In this document: one piece after another, positions 7,211-15,799 of the stretch
How the letters are laid out: every line of letters starts with the position of its first letter
Position numbering within the stretch: position 1 is the stretch's first letter
NCBI GenBank assembly: GCA_963516475.1
Contig: CAUQBR010000009.1
Coordinates: 7,118 to 71,117 of the forward strand
Reading direction: 5' to 3'
From: JABCPE02 sp963516475
GTDB taxonomy: Bacteria; Bacteroidota; Bacteroidia; Flavobacteriales; Weeksellaceae
DNA: 64,000 nt
Made by a program: the position numbers and the translations under genes
Notes under the pieces: generated by a model
The model's input: the letters and a program-made list of their open reading frames with translations, nothing else
The model's database searches: none
What the model was told of the DNA's origin: nothing

Positions 7211-8684
7211 TTCAGCCCTTGATTTTGCTTTAAATCTAAAGAAAAGTAGTGTATCCGAACGAATTTTTATTGACTACAAATATCGTATAGGTAAGTTCCA
7301 AAAATTCTTAAAAGACAATTCTTTAGATAATGCACCTATCAGGAATATCTCCAAGAAAGAGGTGAATGACTTTCTCAACACCATTCTATTAAAATCAAGC
7401 CCTCGCAACCGAAATAATACTCTTGTGGTACTAAATGCTATATTCGGTACCTTAGAAGAAAATGAGCTTATTCCTCACAATGTAGTCTCTAAAATCAAAA
7501 AGCTACCAGCCAAACCCGAACGAAATAAAACTTACTCGCAGAGCCAGCAGGATACTATTTTTACTCTTTTGGAGGAAAAAGATAAGGACTTACTTCTATT
7601 TGTGAAATTCATAAGCTATAACTTTTTGCGCCCTATTGAGGCGTGTCGCCTACAAGTTAAGGATATAGATTTTGAGGGTGCAAAACTCAATGTAAGAGCC
7701 AAAAACAAACTGGTTAAGGTAAAGATAATTCCCGAAATTTTACTTGGTGAGATTCAACATTTCAAGGGACTTAATTCTGAATACTACCTATTTGCTCCTA
7801 ATGGTGTGGACACTTGGGATAGTACAGAGGGAAATAAAAGAGACTACTGGAGTAAGCGATTCAAAAAAGTTAAAGATGAACTGAACCTTGGTAAGGACTA
7901 TGGGCTATACTCTTTTAGGCATACTTTTATTACTAAGCTGTACAGGCAGCTTAGGGAAAAATATTCCCAAGGCGAAACCTATGATAGGTTAATGCTTATT
8001 ACAGGACATACTACACTTACGGCCTTACAACAATATCTAAGAGATATAGATGCTGAACTCGTTGGGGAGTTGGTACAACGTACAGGATTGAAACGCAGTA
8101 CGATAGCTGCTATACTTACAGGTATCAAGTCCGAGACTTTTGGAATGTATCGTAAGAACCCCGAAGAGTTCATCATTCGTGCCAGCAATATCATCAATGA
8201 GCAAAAAGCCATTGCAGTGATAGAACATATTACTTACCATAAGATGAATCAGAAATACGATGTAAGTATATTCTCAGAGCAAGAACTCCGTGGACGTATC
8301 GGCATCGATGCCATACAGAGTGAAAAATCGCTTTACGACCTTGTTATCGTGGATAGTCAAGGTGTAGAAAAACATTTTGCTGAGCAGTTAGAGCAGCAGG
8401 ATGCTGTCGAGGTCTATACCAAGCTACCACGTGGCTTCTATATCAATACGCCTGTAGGCAAGTATAATCCCGACTGGGCAATCGTGTTCCGAGAAGGAGA
8501 GGTGAAGCATATCTACTTCGTAGCAGAAACGAAGGGCTCAGAAGATATCACCCAGCTCCGAGCAGTCGAGCATGCTAAGATAGAGTGTGCCAGTCGTCAC
8601 TTTGCCTCTATCTCTGATAGCAAACTCAAGTTCGGAGTAGTCAAAAACTATGAGACATTGTATAATAAGGTAATGCAGGATTAG
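7185..8684 (+). CDS. Tyrosine integrase catalytic domain fused in frame to type III restriction (Res) nuclease domain
   Basis: About 499 aa from ATG 7185 (an ATG at 7164 is also in frame). The first half is a tyrosine recombinase: SAM-like core-binding domain, FLRPIEACRL with the first catalytic Arg, YSFRHTF, ITGHTTL and the nucleophile in ALQQYLRDID. At about 8043-8060 the protein changes, without a stop, into the C-terminal part of a type III restriction enzyme: LVGELVQRTGLKRSTIAAILTG, KLPRGFYINTPVGKYNPDW and VAETKG, giving the PD-(D/E)XK set D...E-x-K. The helicase part of Res is absent. All recombinase catalytic residues precede the junction. Most likely a deletion scar that joined int to res. 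A working chimera cannot be excluded. The N-terminal arm domain is cut off by the frameshift upstream. Confidence 0.8.
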   Translation: MKNQDYTANSALDFALNLKKSSVSERIFIDYKYRIGKFQKFLKDNSLDNAPIRNISKKEVNDFLNTILLKSSPRNRNNTLVVLNAIFGTLEENELIPHNVVSKIKKLPAKPERNKTYSQSQQDTIFTLLEEKDKDLLLFVKFISYNFLRPIEACRLQVKDIDFEGAKLNVRAKNKLVKVKIIPEILLGEIQHFKGLNSEYYLFAPNGVDTWDSTEGNKRDYWSKRFKKVKDELNLGKDYGLYSFRHTFITKLYRQLREKYSQGETYDRLMLITGHTTLTALQQYLRDIDAELVGELVQRTGLKRSTIAAILTGIKSETFGMYRKNPEEFIIRASNIINEQKAIAVIEHITYHKMNQKYDVSIFSEQELRGRIGIDAIQSEKSLYDLVIVDSQGVEKHFAEQLEQQDAVEVYTKLPRGFYINTPVGKYNPDWAIVFREGEVKHIYFVAETKGSEDITQLRAVEHAKIECASRHFASISDSKLKFGVVKNYETLYNKVMQD

Positions 8685-8807
8685 AATATGCTTTAAAAAA
8701 CCTTCAGAGATTTAGACAGAAGCAATAATACTGGGAAAAAGTTAACCTAATTATGATTTAGGAACAGCTTAATAAAAAATCACTTTTAATACTTGAATTT
8801 AAGAAAA

Positions 8808-9507
8808 ATGGTTATTTCAAAAATTGAAATCAGTAATATAAAAGGAATTGGGAATTTGACTATAAATCAAAATATATATCCAAATCGTCCTAATATTCTT
8901 GTTGCTCCTAATGGTTTTGGTAAAAGTTCTTTAGCTTGTAGCCTTTAAAACTCTAGTGGCAAATAAAATAGAATTAAAACCAGAAGTAGAGCCAATTCCT
9001 AAGAATGGTGATCCTTCAATAGTTTTGTCTTTAAGTACAGGGCAAACTATTTTTGCAGACAAGGATAGCAATACAATCCGAGATTTTTTTTCAATTCATG
9101 TTGTTACTAATCCGCTGTTACCTACCGCTAAAGCCCAGATATTCGGAAAAGTTGTAACAGCTAGGGCTTCTATGAACATTGAGCCAACCATAGTAATAAA
9201 GACTATACCGAAAGCTGTGTACTTTGATTATAAGTTGGCTAATATGAAAAGAGCATTTGGAGCTAGTAATAAGATTCTTATGGATATATCAATGTTATAT
9301 TCTAATTATACTTTTTTGAATAAAGTAGAGAAAATGGTTAATACACATATATTTGAGCTTAAACCATATGAAAAATCTATATCCAGTATATTAGCAGTTA
9401 TTAATAATTCATATACAAAAACTGCAATAGAAATCAAGAATTATATTGTAGCAAACTCTATGTGCAGGGTTATGTCCAGAATTCCATGCTATATCTGCAT
9501 TTATTAA
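8808..9507 (+). pseudogene. N-terminal part of an AAA (SMC/RecF-like) ATPase, frameshifted
   Basis: ATG 8808 begins MVISKIEISNIKG, a beta strand set typical of ABC/SMC-like ATPases, then Walker A in APNGFGKSSLA. A stop (TAA, 8946-8948) interrupts it right after. In the next frame the protein goes on FKTLVANKIELKPE and runs to 9507. The frames are compatible with one extra base near 8941-8944. The middle part (about 150 residues) is an alpha/beta region I cannot assign. It starts 123 bases after the Res fragment, so it was probably the downstream gene of the same type III restriction locus. Confidence 0.7.
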
Positions 9508-9514
9508 GGAGGAA

Positions 9515-10543
9515 TTGGCACTTGATGATGTTGATGCTTACCTTTCTGCATGGCAGTTTATTACCGTTAAATTAGCGATGGGTACTAATTATAAAAAAGC
9601 CCTACGATACGCCGAGTATATTGCTAAAAAGAGAAACTTGGATAACACCCTAAAAGAGATTAATCCATTTTCAGATAGATTTAAAATCGTCTCTAAAGAA
9701 AAGAATCGTTCTCTGATAGTTGAATGGCCAAAAGCTCATTTGATATCTAGTGGCCAAAGGGATATTATGGTATTTATTGCAAAGCTAATAGAGTGCGAAT
9801 ATCAGGCAGAACATAACTGTATATTAGTCATTGATGAATTCTTTGATTACCTTGATGATGCTAATGTGGTAGTCTTTCAATATTATATATCAACATTAAT
9901 TGATTCTTTTAAAAAATCTAAAAGAATAATTTTCCCTATATTACTGACTCATTTGGATCCAAATTATTTGAAACATTTTTGCTTTAATGATTCACGTCTA
10001 AATGTTGTTTACCTAAAACAAATCAATGCTCAAGTTAGTGATAAAATGGCAAAGTTGGTTGCGAATCGAGAAAATATACTTATTAAAAATATTCTAGATG
10101 AACATTATTTTCACTTTTCTGAAAAAGGTAATAATGTGGATGTTTCGAAAGAGTTTGAGACATTAGGTCTCAATAAAGACTGGGGACGTCCTGAGGCCTT
10201 CGTAAAAAAGATTAATCGAGAACTTAGAACGTACTTGTTGCAACCTAAAGACAAGTATGATCCTTTAGCTGTTTGCTTTGCTGTTCGAAGAAGAGTAGAA
10301 GAACTCGTATATTTCAAATTGCAAAAAGAACATAGAATCCTATTTTTATCCACACACGGTACGAATGAAAAGCTGCATGAAGCTCAAAAACATTGTATAT
10401 CTATACTGGAAACTTATTTTCTATTGGGAATTGTTTATAATCATCCTTTACATATTGCTGGTAATGAAGATTTATCTAAACCACTAAGTATGAAATTAGA
10501 TAATCCTTCTATAAAGAATATGATCAGAAAACTCTGGGAATAG
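9515..10543 (+). pseudogene. C-terminal part of the same AAA ATPase
   Basis: A 342-aa frame carrying the second half of the ATPase. Reading upstream in this frame gives LCPEFHAISAFIKEELALDD, so the true junction with the previous piece lies between about 9452 and 9500 and not at the TTG at 9515. It has the signature-like SSGQRDIMVFIAKL and Walker B in CILVIDEFFDYLDD, followed by a helical C-terminal domain. Together with the previous entry the protein would be about 578 aa with both ATP-binding halves. ABC-type ATPases of this shape often accompany nucleases in defence loci. The family is not one I can name. As read here it is broken in two places. Confidence 0.7.
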
Positions 10544-10796
10544 GAACCACACAATCTCTCTTTTGATTCAGAAAGCAGCATTTGTATCACAAATATTTGT
10601 GTAAGTGAGAAAATTCTAGTACCTTTAAAACCATAAATAGAGGAATACATAACAAGCAATAAATATTATGGTAGAATGAGAGCTTAGATACTTCTAAATT
10701 TTTGATGTAATGGACAAAAATGTTAGGAAGTTGGATAATCCCTTATTTTATCTGCCTTTGCAAAAAATTGAAAAAAATGAATAATCCATTTATTTT

Positions 10797-11138
10797 TTGT
10801 ATCTTTGCACAAAATTCTGGATTCTAGTTTTCTTTTCTTCAAACACAAAATCACTAATCTTTAGATTTTTTTACTTTTTTCTAAAGTCTATATCAAACAC
10901 TAATAAAGAAGAAATTCAAAAATTAGGGCTTATAAACATTGTTGTTTATATTGCTGATTTTAAATACAATGGAAAGACTATAGCAGCTGTTACAGTGGGA
11001 TTGGATAGGTATATATTTGATGGAGAAGAAATATATTCTATTACTGCTAATAGAACTCCACAAATCTATTTTTCTGGAGCTGATATTCTAAGTGATATGG
11101 AATTGTACCACTACTTATCAAGGCTAAGCCTATATTAA
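10797..11138 (+). pseudogene. Open frame without proper start, probable gene remnant
   Basis: The last about 70 residues look like real protein (NIVVYIADFKYNGKTIAAV, then TVGLDRYIFDGEEIYSITAN), but the first about 40 are low-complexity Phe/Leu/Ser. No ATG, GTG or TTG lies in front of the good part except a TTG at 10797 that overlaps the box TATCTTTG (10800-10807). I read it as the 3' end of a gene whose beginning was lost when the island decayed. No family recognised. Confidence 0.35.
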
Positions 11139-11261
11139 AATTAAAATTAAATGGGATTTTATAAAGACTCCCCCCTGTCTCTTATTGTATTTAGCTGATG
11201 CAAATATACAACAAATATTTAATATAATAACTTTAACAATTAAAAAATTATTAAAATTGTT

Positions 11262-11290
11262 AAAAAATCCCCCATTTTAGGAGGATTTTG
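11262..11290 (-). terminator. Terminator of the lipoprotein gene
   Basis: AAAATCC (11264-11270) pairs with GGATTTT (11283-11289), with extra C/G pairs around a small bulge. It lies directly after the stop at 11299. Confidence 0.65.
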
Positions 11291-11298
11291 CTTTTATA

Positions 11299-12072
11299 TT
11301 ATTCCCAGATGTACTCGTAATTTTCTATAGTTCCGTTGATATATACTCTTCTAGCTGTCAGTGGATATCCAATTACATCGTAGATAAAAGTAGAAGTATA
11401 GGAAAAATCAGGTGCTGTAGAGGGTACTAAATGCCTGTAAGATATCGAAATATTATTGTGCTCATGCTGATAAGTGAACGGGCTTAAATATTTATCAAAG
11501 GCTTTTTTAGTGTCTTTTACCCAAACATTTACCTGCGTTTTTTGATTGTTTTCATTATATATATTACTTACACTGCTTCCTTGTTCGTCGGTATATTCAA
11601 CAGTATAGTATCCTTTTGAAGTCCCATCTGCATCATAGTAAGTAGATTTTATCAAGTTATTAATCTTTCCTGGACGATTTTCAAAGGTTTGATAATTCTT
11701 TAGCTCATGAACTCCCGAAGTAACTGTGTATCTTTCTCTCTTGGTCACAAGATTTCCATCAAAATAATAAAGCTCATAGGAAGTAAGTTTATCAGTATTG
11801 TCGTATCTACTCCATTTCTTCTGTAGACCATTTTCATACTCTACCTTATAACGATAGTTCAAACCGCCATCTTTGAAATAATCAATTCCAGAAATTTTCT
11901 TATCTGAATCATAGTAGATTTTGGCATGGAGCATACCATCTTTGTTAATTTGGACAATTCTTTTTTCTTCTAATACTTTTGGAGAAGTGTTGTTAAGAGA
12001 ATTACTGTCCTCACTTCTGGAACACGATGTCACAGCTATTGCTATTGTAGCAAAAGTCAAAATGTTTTTCAT
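11299..12072 (-). CDS. Secreted lipoprotein with beta-strand repeats, unknown
   Basis: 257 aa with a lipoprotein signal peptide: MKNILTFATIAIAVTSC, the Cys at about 17 being the lipidated residue. The rest is a chain of Tyr/Asp/Gly-rich segments such as KIYYDSDKKISGIDYF and YELYYFDGNLVTKR that resemble the YD/MORN-like beta repeats common in exported Bacteroidota proteins. No catalytic motif is visible. It is monocistronic, with its own promoter box and terminator. Confidence 0.85.
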   Translation of the reverse strand: MKNILTFATIAIAVTSCSRSEDSNSLNNTSPKVLEEKRIVQINKDGMLHAKIYYDSDKKISGIDYFKDGGLNYRYKVEYENGLQKKWSRYDNTDKLTSYELYYFDGNLVTKRERYTVTSGVHELKNYQTFENRPGKINNLIKSTYYDADGTSKGYYTVEYTDEQGSSVSNIYNENNQKTQVNVWVKDTKKAFDKYLSPFTYQHEHNNISISYRHLVPSTAPDFSYTSTFIYDVIGYPLTARRVYINGTIENYEYIWE

Positions 12073-12097
12073 ATTTTCACAAATTTTTCTTCAGCCA

Positions 12098-12105
12098 CAA
12101 AGATA
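12098..12105 (-). promoter_or_regulatory. -7 box of the lipoprotein gene
   Basis: TATCTTTG on the minus strand matches TAnnTTTG, 25 bases before the ATG at 12072. Confidence 0.5.
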
Positions 12106-12187
12106 ATAAAAAAAGCCCTGCTGGTGCAAGGAATATTTCTTATTGAAAAAAAACACGATTTTTTCCAAATCAAAAATAACAGCGAAA

Positions 12188-12222
12188 AAAACAGCGAGAA
12201 TTTGCCATGTTCTCGCTGTTTT
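12188..12222 (-). terminator. Terminator after the PoNi-type gene
   Basis: AAACAGCGAGAA (12189-12200) pairs perfectly with TTCTCGCTGTTT (12210-12221). The minus-strand side is followed by a T-run. Confidence 0.75.
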
Positions 12223-12269
12223 TATTAGCACAAAATATGACTCACAATACTAATTAAAACTCCTCTCAC

Positions 12270-13055
12270 CTATTCTATTCTTTTTGTAAAATACGCATCT
12301 TTAGGGAAGTATTTATTGTTTTCAAAAGGTGAGATATCTACAGATAAAATATCAGCAATAGCAGCAATTTCAAAACTCCAATAGCCATAATATATGTTAT
12401 TATCACTCTTATGATGGTCATAAAAACTAAAACCTTTGTGCCTTTGATAAAATTCTTTATTTAAGAAATGTTCAATCAGAGCAGAAGAGCGTTCTTTTCC
12501 GTATTCATCATCTGTTTCTTTGACAGCGTGACGAAGAGACTCATACGCCCATGGCATATCCATTATCATTTTATAACTTTCCTCTGTTATAGGTGGTCGT
12601 TCGGATATTTTGGCTTTAATAATGGTTTCATAGAGCAGATCTTTTACAGAAAATCGGTCTAATATTTCTAAAAGCAGTATATATTTCTATTTTTCAACAT
12701 CTAATAAATATCCCAGCGAGAGCATCCAAAGCATCAAATCATAGTCTGAGCCAAAATAATGATTGTATTTAGTATCTTTTAAATAAGCACGATTGTCCAA
12801 TACCATCCAGCTCTGGTGTATATATTCTAAAGCATCGTAATAATCTGTATACAACTCCTCTATAGGGTAACCCGCGGAATATTTAGCAATAAGGGATGTC
12901 AGACAATCTCCTGCCATACTACTAAGTACAACATACTTTCTATCTATAGTAACCCTATTATTTTTCAATGCATTAAGATAAAAAGATATATTTTCCTTTT
13001 TTTGTGTTATTATACTTTCGAAATATTCTTTGTTTTTTATTCTATCTCTTTCCAT
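12270..13055 (-). pseudogene. PoNi-type immunity protein (DUF1910-DUF1911) split by an in-frame amber codon
   Basis: The two halves are in the same frame, separated by a single TAG at 12687-12689. The first half (MERDRIKNKEYFESII..., start 13055) matches the DUF1910 N-terminal domain, ending SDYDLMLWMLSLGYLLDVEK. After the stop the frame continues KYILLLEILDRFSVKDLLYE and reaches the DUF1911 domain with YYGYWSFEIAAIADIL and FPKDAYF. Read through, the length is 261 aa, normal for the family. PoNi proteins protect against PoNe DNase effectors of type VI or other secretion systems. No toxin gene is adjacent. An in-frame extension upstream to MKKYAVSLFF... (13112) would add a hydrophobic leader. 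The shorter start fits the family better. Confidence 0.8.
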
Positions 13056-13189
13056 TTTATAATTAAATAATATTAAAATACAGAAAAACAAAGATACTGC
13101 ATATTTCTTCATTGCTATGAAAAAGTAATACAAGATTGAATAGAAAAAAAACAAGAATATCGTTTTGTGAAAACTTTCAGAACTTGAAA

Positions 13190-13221
13190 TAAAAAAAGAC
13201 TTTTGAAAAATTCAAAAGTCC
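13190..13221 (-). terminator. Terminator of tRNA-Ser
   Basis: GACTTTTGAA (13198-13207) pairs with TTCAAAAGTC (13211-13220). On the minus strand seven T follow. Confidence 0.75.
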
Positions 13222-13244
13222 TTATAATTTAGTTTTAATACTTG

Positions 13245-13329
13245 CGGAGAGAGAGGGATTCGAACCCCCGGACCTGTTACAGTCAACGGTTTTCAAGACC
13301 GCCGCATTCGACCGCTCTGCCATCTCTCC
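13245..13329 (-). tRNA. tRNA-Ser (anticodon TGA)
   Basis: An 85-base class II tRNA: acceptor GGAGAGA/TCTCTCC, anticodon loop CTTGAAA reading UGA, a long variable arm, T arm GGGTTCGAATCCC and discriminator G. CCA is not encoded. Decodes UCA and related serine codons. Confidence 0.95.
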
Positions 13330-13455
13330 AAAAATGAAATAATCTTTCATTTCAGTGGTGCAAATGTAAGGATATTTTTAATACTGACAAATTTATTTAT
13401 AGGATTTTTACACTTAAATCATTAATGTTTTGAAAATCAATATTAAAACTTTACT

Positions 13456-13815
13456 TTATTTCAAAAGCTGACTTCCTAAATACACCGCAGAAAGCCCCAA
13501 TGCAACGCTCAAAGTCAAATACAAAACCAGAATTCCATATTGTCCGCTCTGCCAAAGAGTGATGTTTTCCATAGAAAATGTGGAAAATGTAGTAAATCCG
13601 CCACAAAATCCTGTAACCAAAAGGTATTTCAGATATTCATTTTCTTTAAATAAAGAAGAAAATATTCCTATAAAAAAACATCCAAAAACATTGGCTAAGA
13701 GCGTTCCAAGAGGGAAAGAGCCTACCATAGGTAGTTTATGAGCATAATTAGAAATCATAAACCTAAAAATACTCCCCACTCCTCCCCCTATGAAAACATA
13801 TATCAGGGCTTTCAT
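13456..13815 (-). CDS. crcB: Fluoride ion channel CrcB/Fluc
   Basis: A 119-aa inner-membrane protein with four membrane segments and the Fluc signature GGGVGSIFRF at the N-terminus and GFCGGFTTFSTFSMEN in the third segment, where the Phe residues and the TFSTFS turn form the pore and Na+ site. Dimers of this family expel fluoride. Its start is nine bases from the trxB stop, so it is probably the last gene of the prenyl synthase-trxB-crcB operon. Confidence 0.95.
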   Translation of the reverse strand: MKALIYVFIGGGVGSIFRFMISNYAHKLPMVGSFPLGTLLANVFGCFFIGIFSSLFKENEYLKYLLVTGFCGGFTTFSTFSMENITLWQSGQYGILVLYLTLSVALGLSAVYLGSQLLK

Positions 13816-13824
13816 AGTAGTTTT

Positions 13825-14766
13825 TTATTTTAATTCGCCTAAATATCTCTCTGCATCTATCGCTGCCATACATCCGCTTCCTGCCGCTGTAACTGCCTGA
13901 CGGTAAATGTGATCCTGCACATCTCCCGCCGCGAAAACCCCAGGAAGATTGGTTTTAGAAGATTTTCCTTCGGTGATGATATAGCCGTTTTCATCCATGT
14001 CTATTTGCCCTTTAAAAATCTCAGTATTAGGCTGATGTCCTATGGCTATGAATATCCCGCTGACAGGGATTTCAGAAGTTTCTTGGGTCTGGTTGTTAAT
14101 AACCACAGCCTTTTCAACCAAGTTATTTTCCCCTTTGATGCCTATCAATTCGTGATTAAATTTCACTTCTATATTTGGTGTTTTTTCCACTCTGTGAGCC
14201 ATTGCTTTGGAAGCTCGGAAATAGTTTTTTCTCACAAGCATCGTTACTTTACTACAAATATTAGCAAGATAAGTCGCTTCTTCTGCTGCCGTATCCCCTG
14301 CTCCAACTACGATAACTTCTTGGTTTCTGTAAAAAAATCCATCACAAGTAGCACATGCAGATACTCCACCGCCAGAGTATTTCTTCTCATCATCCAGCCC
14401 AAGGTATTTAGCTGTAGCCCCAGTAGAAATAATCACAGTTTTAGCCAAAATTTCTTTTTCTCCTGCCCAAAGTTTATGAATTCCGCCTTTTTCCTTAGAA
14501 AATTCCACTTTCGTAATCATTTCATAATGAACTTTGGTATCAAATCTTTCGGCTTGTTTTTGTAAATCTTCCATCATTTTCAGTCCTGTAACTCCCTCTG
14601 GATACCCTGGGAAATTGTCCACTTCCGTAGTCCCAGTAAGCTGGCCGCCATGCTGCAGACCTGTATAAAGTTCAGGTTTTAAATCCGCTCTCGCTGCATA
14701 GATAGCTGCCGTAAAACCAGAAGGTCCAGAACCTATAATCACACAATCTAAAATATTATTCTCCAT
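13825..14766 (-). CDS. trxB: Thioredoxin reductase
   Basis: NADPH-dependent flavoenzyme that reduces thioredoxin in the cytoplasm. 313 aa, normal length. FAD-binding GSGPSG at 12-17, redox-active CATC at 138-141, NADPH-binding GAGDTAAEEA, and the C-terminal FAD motif GVFAAGDVQD. It lies 12 bases after the prenyl synthase stop. Confidence 0.97.
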   Translation of the reverse strand: MENNILDCVIIGSGPSGFTAAIYAARADLKPELYTGLQHGGQLTGTTEVDNFPGYPEGVTGLKMMEDLQKQAERFDTKVHYEMITKVEFSKEKGGIHKLWAGEKEILAKTVIISTGATAKYLGLDDEKKYSGGGVSACATCDGFFYRNQEVIVVGAGDTAAEEATYLANICSKVTMLVRKNYFRASKAMAHRVEKTPNIEVKFNHELIGIKGENNLVEKAVVINNQTQETSEIPVSGIFIAIGHQPNTEIFKGQIDMDENGYIITEGKSSKTNLPGVFAAGDVQDHIYRQAVTAAGSGCMAAIDAERYLGELK

Positions 14767-14778
14767 TTTTATATTTTT

Positions 14779-15756
14779 TTAAAATTCTCTTTTTATTACA
14801 TAATCCAGCATCAGCTGTAAGGACTTTTTCGCTTCATTATCAGGGAATTCGGATAAAATATCCAAAGCCTTCTGCTGGTAATTTTCCATTATTTTTTCGG
14901 CGTAGTCCAGTCCGCCCGATTTTTTCACAAAATCAATCAGTTCTTTTACTCGTTTTGGGGTTTTATTGTGGTTTTTAATGATATTAAAGTAATATTTTCT
15001 GTTCTTTTCATTTGCCGTTTTTAAAGAATAAATAAGCGGCAAAGTCATTTTTTGTTCCTTAATATCTATGCCCACAGGCTTCCCTACGATGTTTTTGGTA
15101 AAATAATCAAACAAATCATCTTTTATCTGAAAAGCCATTCCTGCATAAATCCCAAAATCTTTCATCTTCATTATCAGCGAGTTTTCAGCATTATTAGAAA
15201 CTGCTCCTATCTGGCAGCACGCCGAAATAAGCGAAGCTGTCTTTTGTCTAATAATCTGATAATAAACATCTTCCGTAATGTCCAGTTTTCTTGCTTTTTC
15301 CAGCTGTAAAAGCTCGCCTTCGGACATATCTTTTATGGTTTGGGAAACGATTTCCAACAAATCGAAATCCTTATTTTCAGTAGAAAGAATTACCGATTTG
15401 GACAATAAATAATCTCCAATCAAAACCGCAGTCTTGTTCCCCCACAAGGCATTGATAGAGAAGAAATTACGCCTTATGGCACTCTCATCCACTACATCAT
15501 CATGCACCAAAGCCGCTGTATGTATCAGCTCTATCAAAGAAGCTCCGCGAAAGGTTTTTTCGCTTACCTCGCCTGTCATTTTTGCTGAAAGGAAAACCAG
15601 AATAGGCCGCATCTGTTTGCCCTTCGTAGCGATGATAAATTGTGTAATTTTATCTAACAAAGGCACGCTGCTCTGCATGGACTGATAAAACTTTTCCTCA
15701 AAAAGTTTCATTTCCCTGCTTATAGGAGCTTTGATTTCTTCTAAGATTTTAGCCAC
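14779..15756 (-). CDS. ispB: Polyprenyl (probably octaprenyl) diphosphate synthase
   Basis: Adds isopentenyl units to an allylic diphosphate to build the side chain of menaquinone. 325 aa with the two Asp-rich motifs of trans-prenyltransferases: HDDVVDES (DDVVD at 86-90) and FQIKDDLFDY (about 205-214), plus GKQMRP for substrate phosphate binding. Chain length cannot be read reliably, so the symbol is by similarity. First gene of the operon with trxB and crcB, with its own promoter box. Confidence 0.88.
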   Translation of the reverse strand: MAKILEEIKAPISREMKLFEEKFYQSMQSSVPLLDKITQFIIATKGKQMRPILVFLSAKMTGEVSEKTFRGASLIELIHTAALVHDDVVDESAIRRNFFSINALWGNKTAVLIGDYLLSKSVILSTENKDFDLLEIVSQTIKDMSEGELLQLEKARKLDITEDVYYQIIRQKTASLISACCQIGAVSNNAENSLIMKMKDFGIYAGMAFQIKDDLFDYFTKNIVGKPVGIDIKEQKMTLPLIYSLKTANEKNRKYYFNIIKNHNKTPKRVKELIDFVKKSGGLDYAEKIMENYQQKALDILSEFPDNEAKKSLQLMLDYVIKREF

Positions 15757-15773
15757 AATTTTATTTTAATCCA

Positions 15774-15781
15774 CAAATATA
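15774..15781 (-). promoter_or_regulatory. -7 box of the prenyl synthase-trxB-crcB operon
   Basis: TATATTTG on the minus strand, 18 bases before the ATG at 15756. Confidence 0.5.
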
Positions 15782-15799
15782 AGAATATTTAATTTAAAA

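Larger units (their letters stand above)
10544..11298. other. Right part of the island: no intact gene, AT-rich
   Basis: This 755-base stretch contains a -7 like box at 10800-10807, one doubtful open frame (10797-11138, listed separately) and the terminator of the convergent lipoprotein gene at its end. The 14-base palindrome CACAAATATTTGTG is at 10588-10601. I found no second copy of the tRNA-fMet 3' end that would mark the right attachment site. Confidence 0.6.

Noticed and set aside
10588..10601. Palindrome CACAAATATTTGTG as operator or attachment site
   Set aside because: Single copy in the window as far as I can see, no gene start nearby, and such AT palindromes are expected by chance in this composition.
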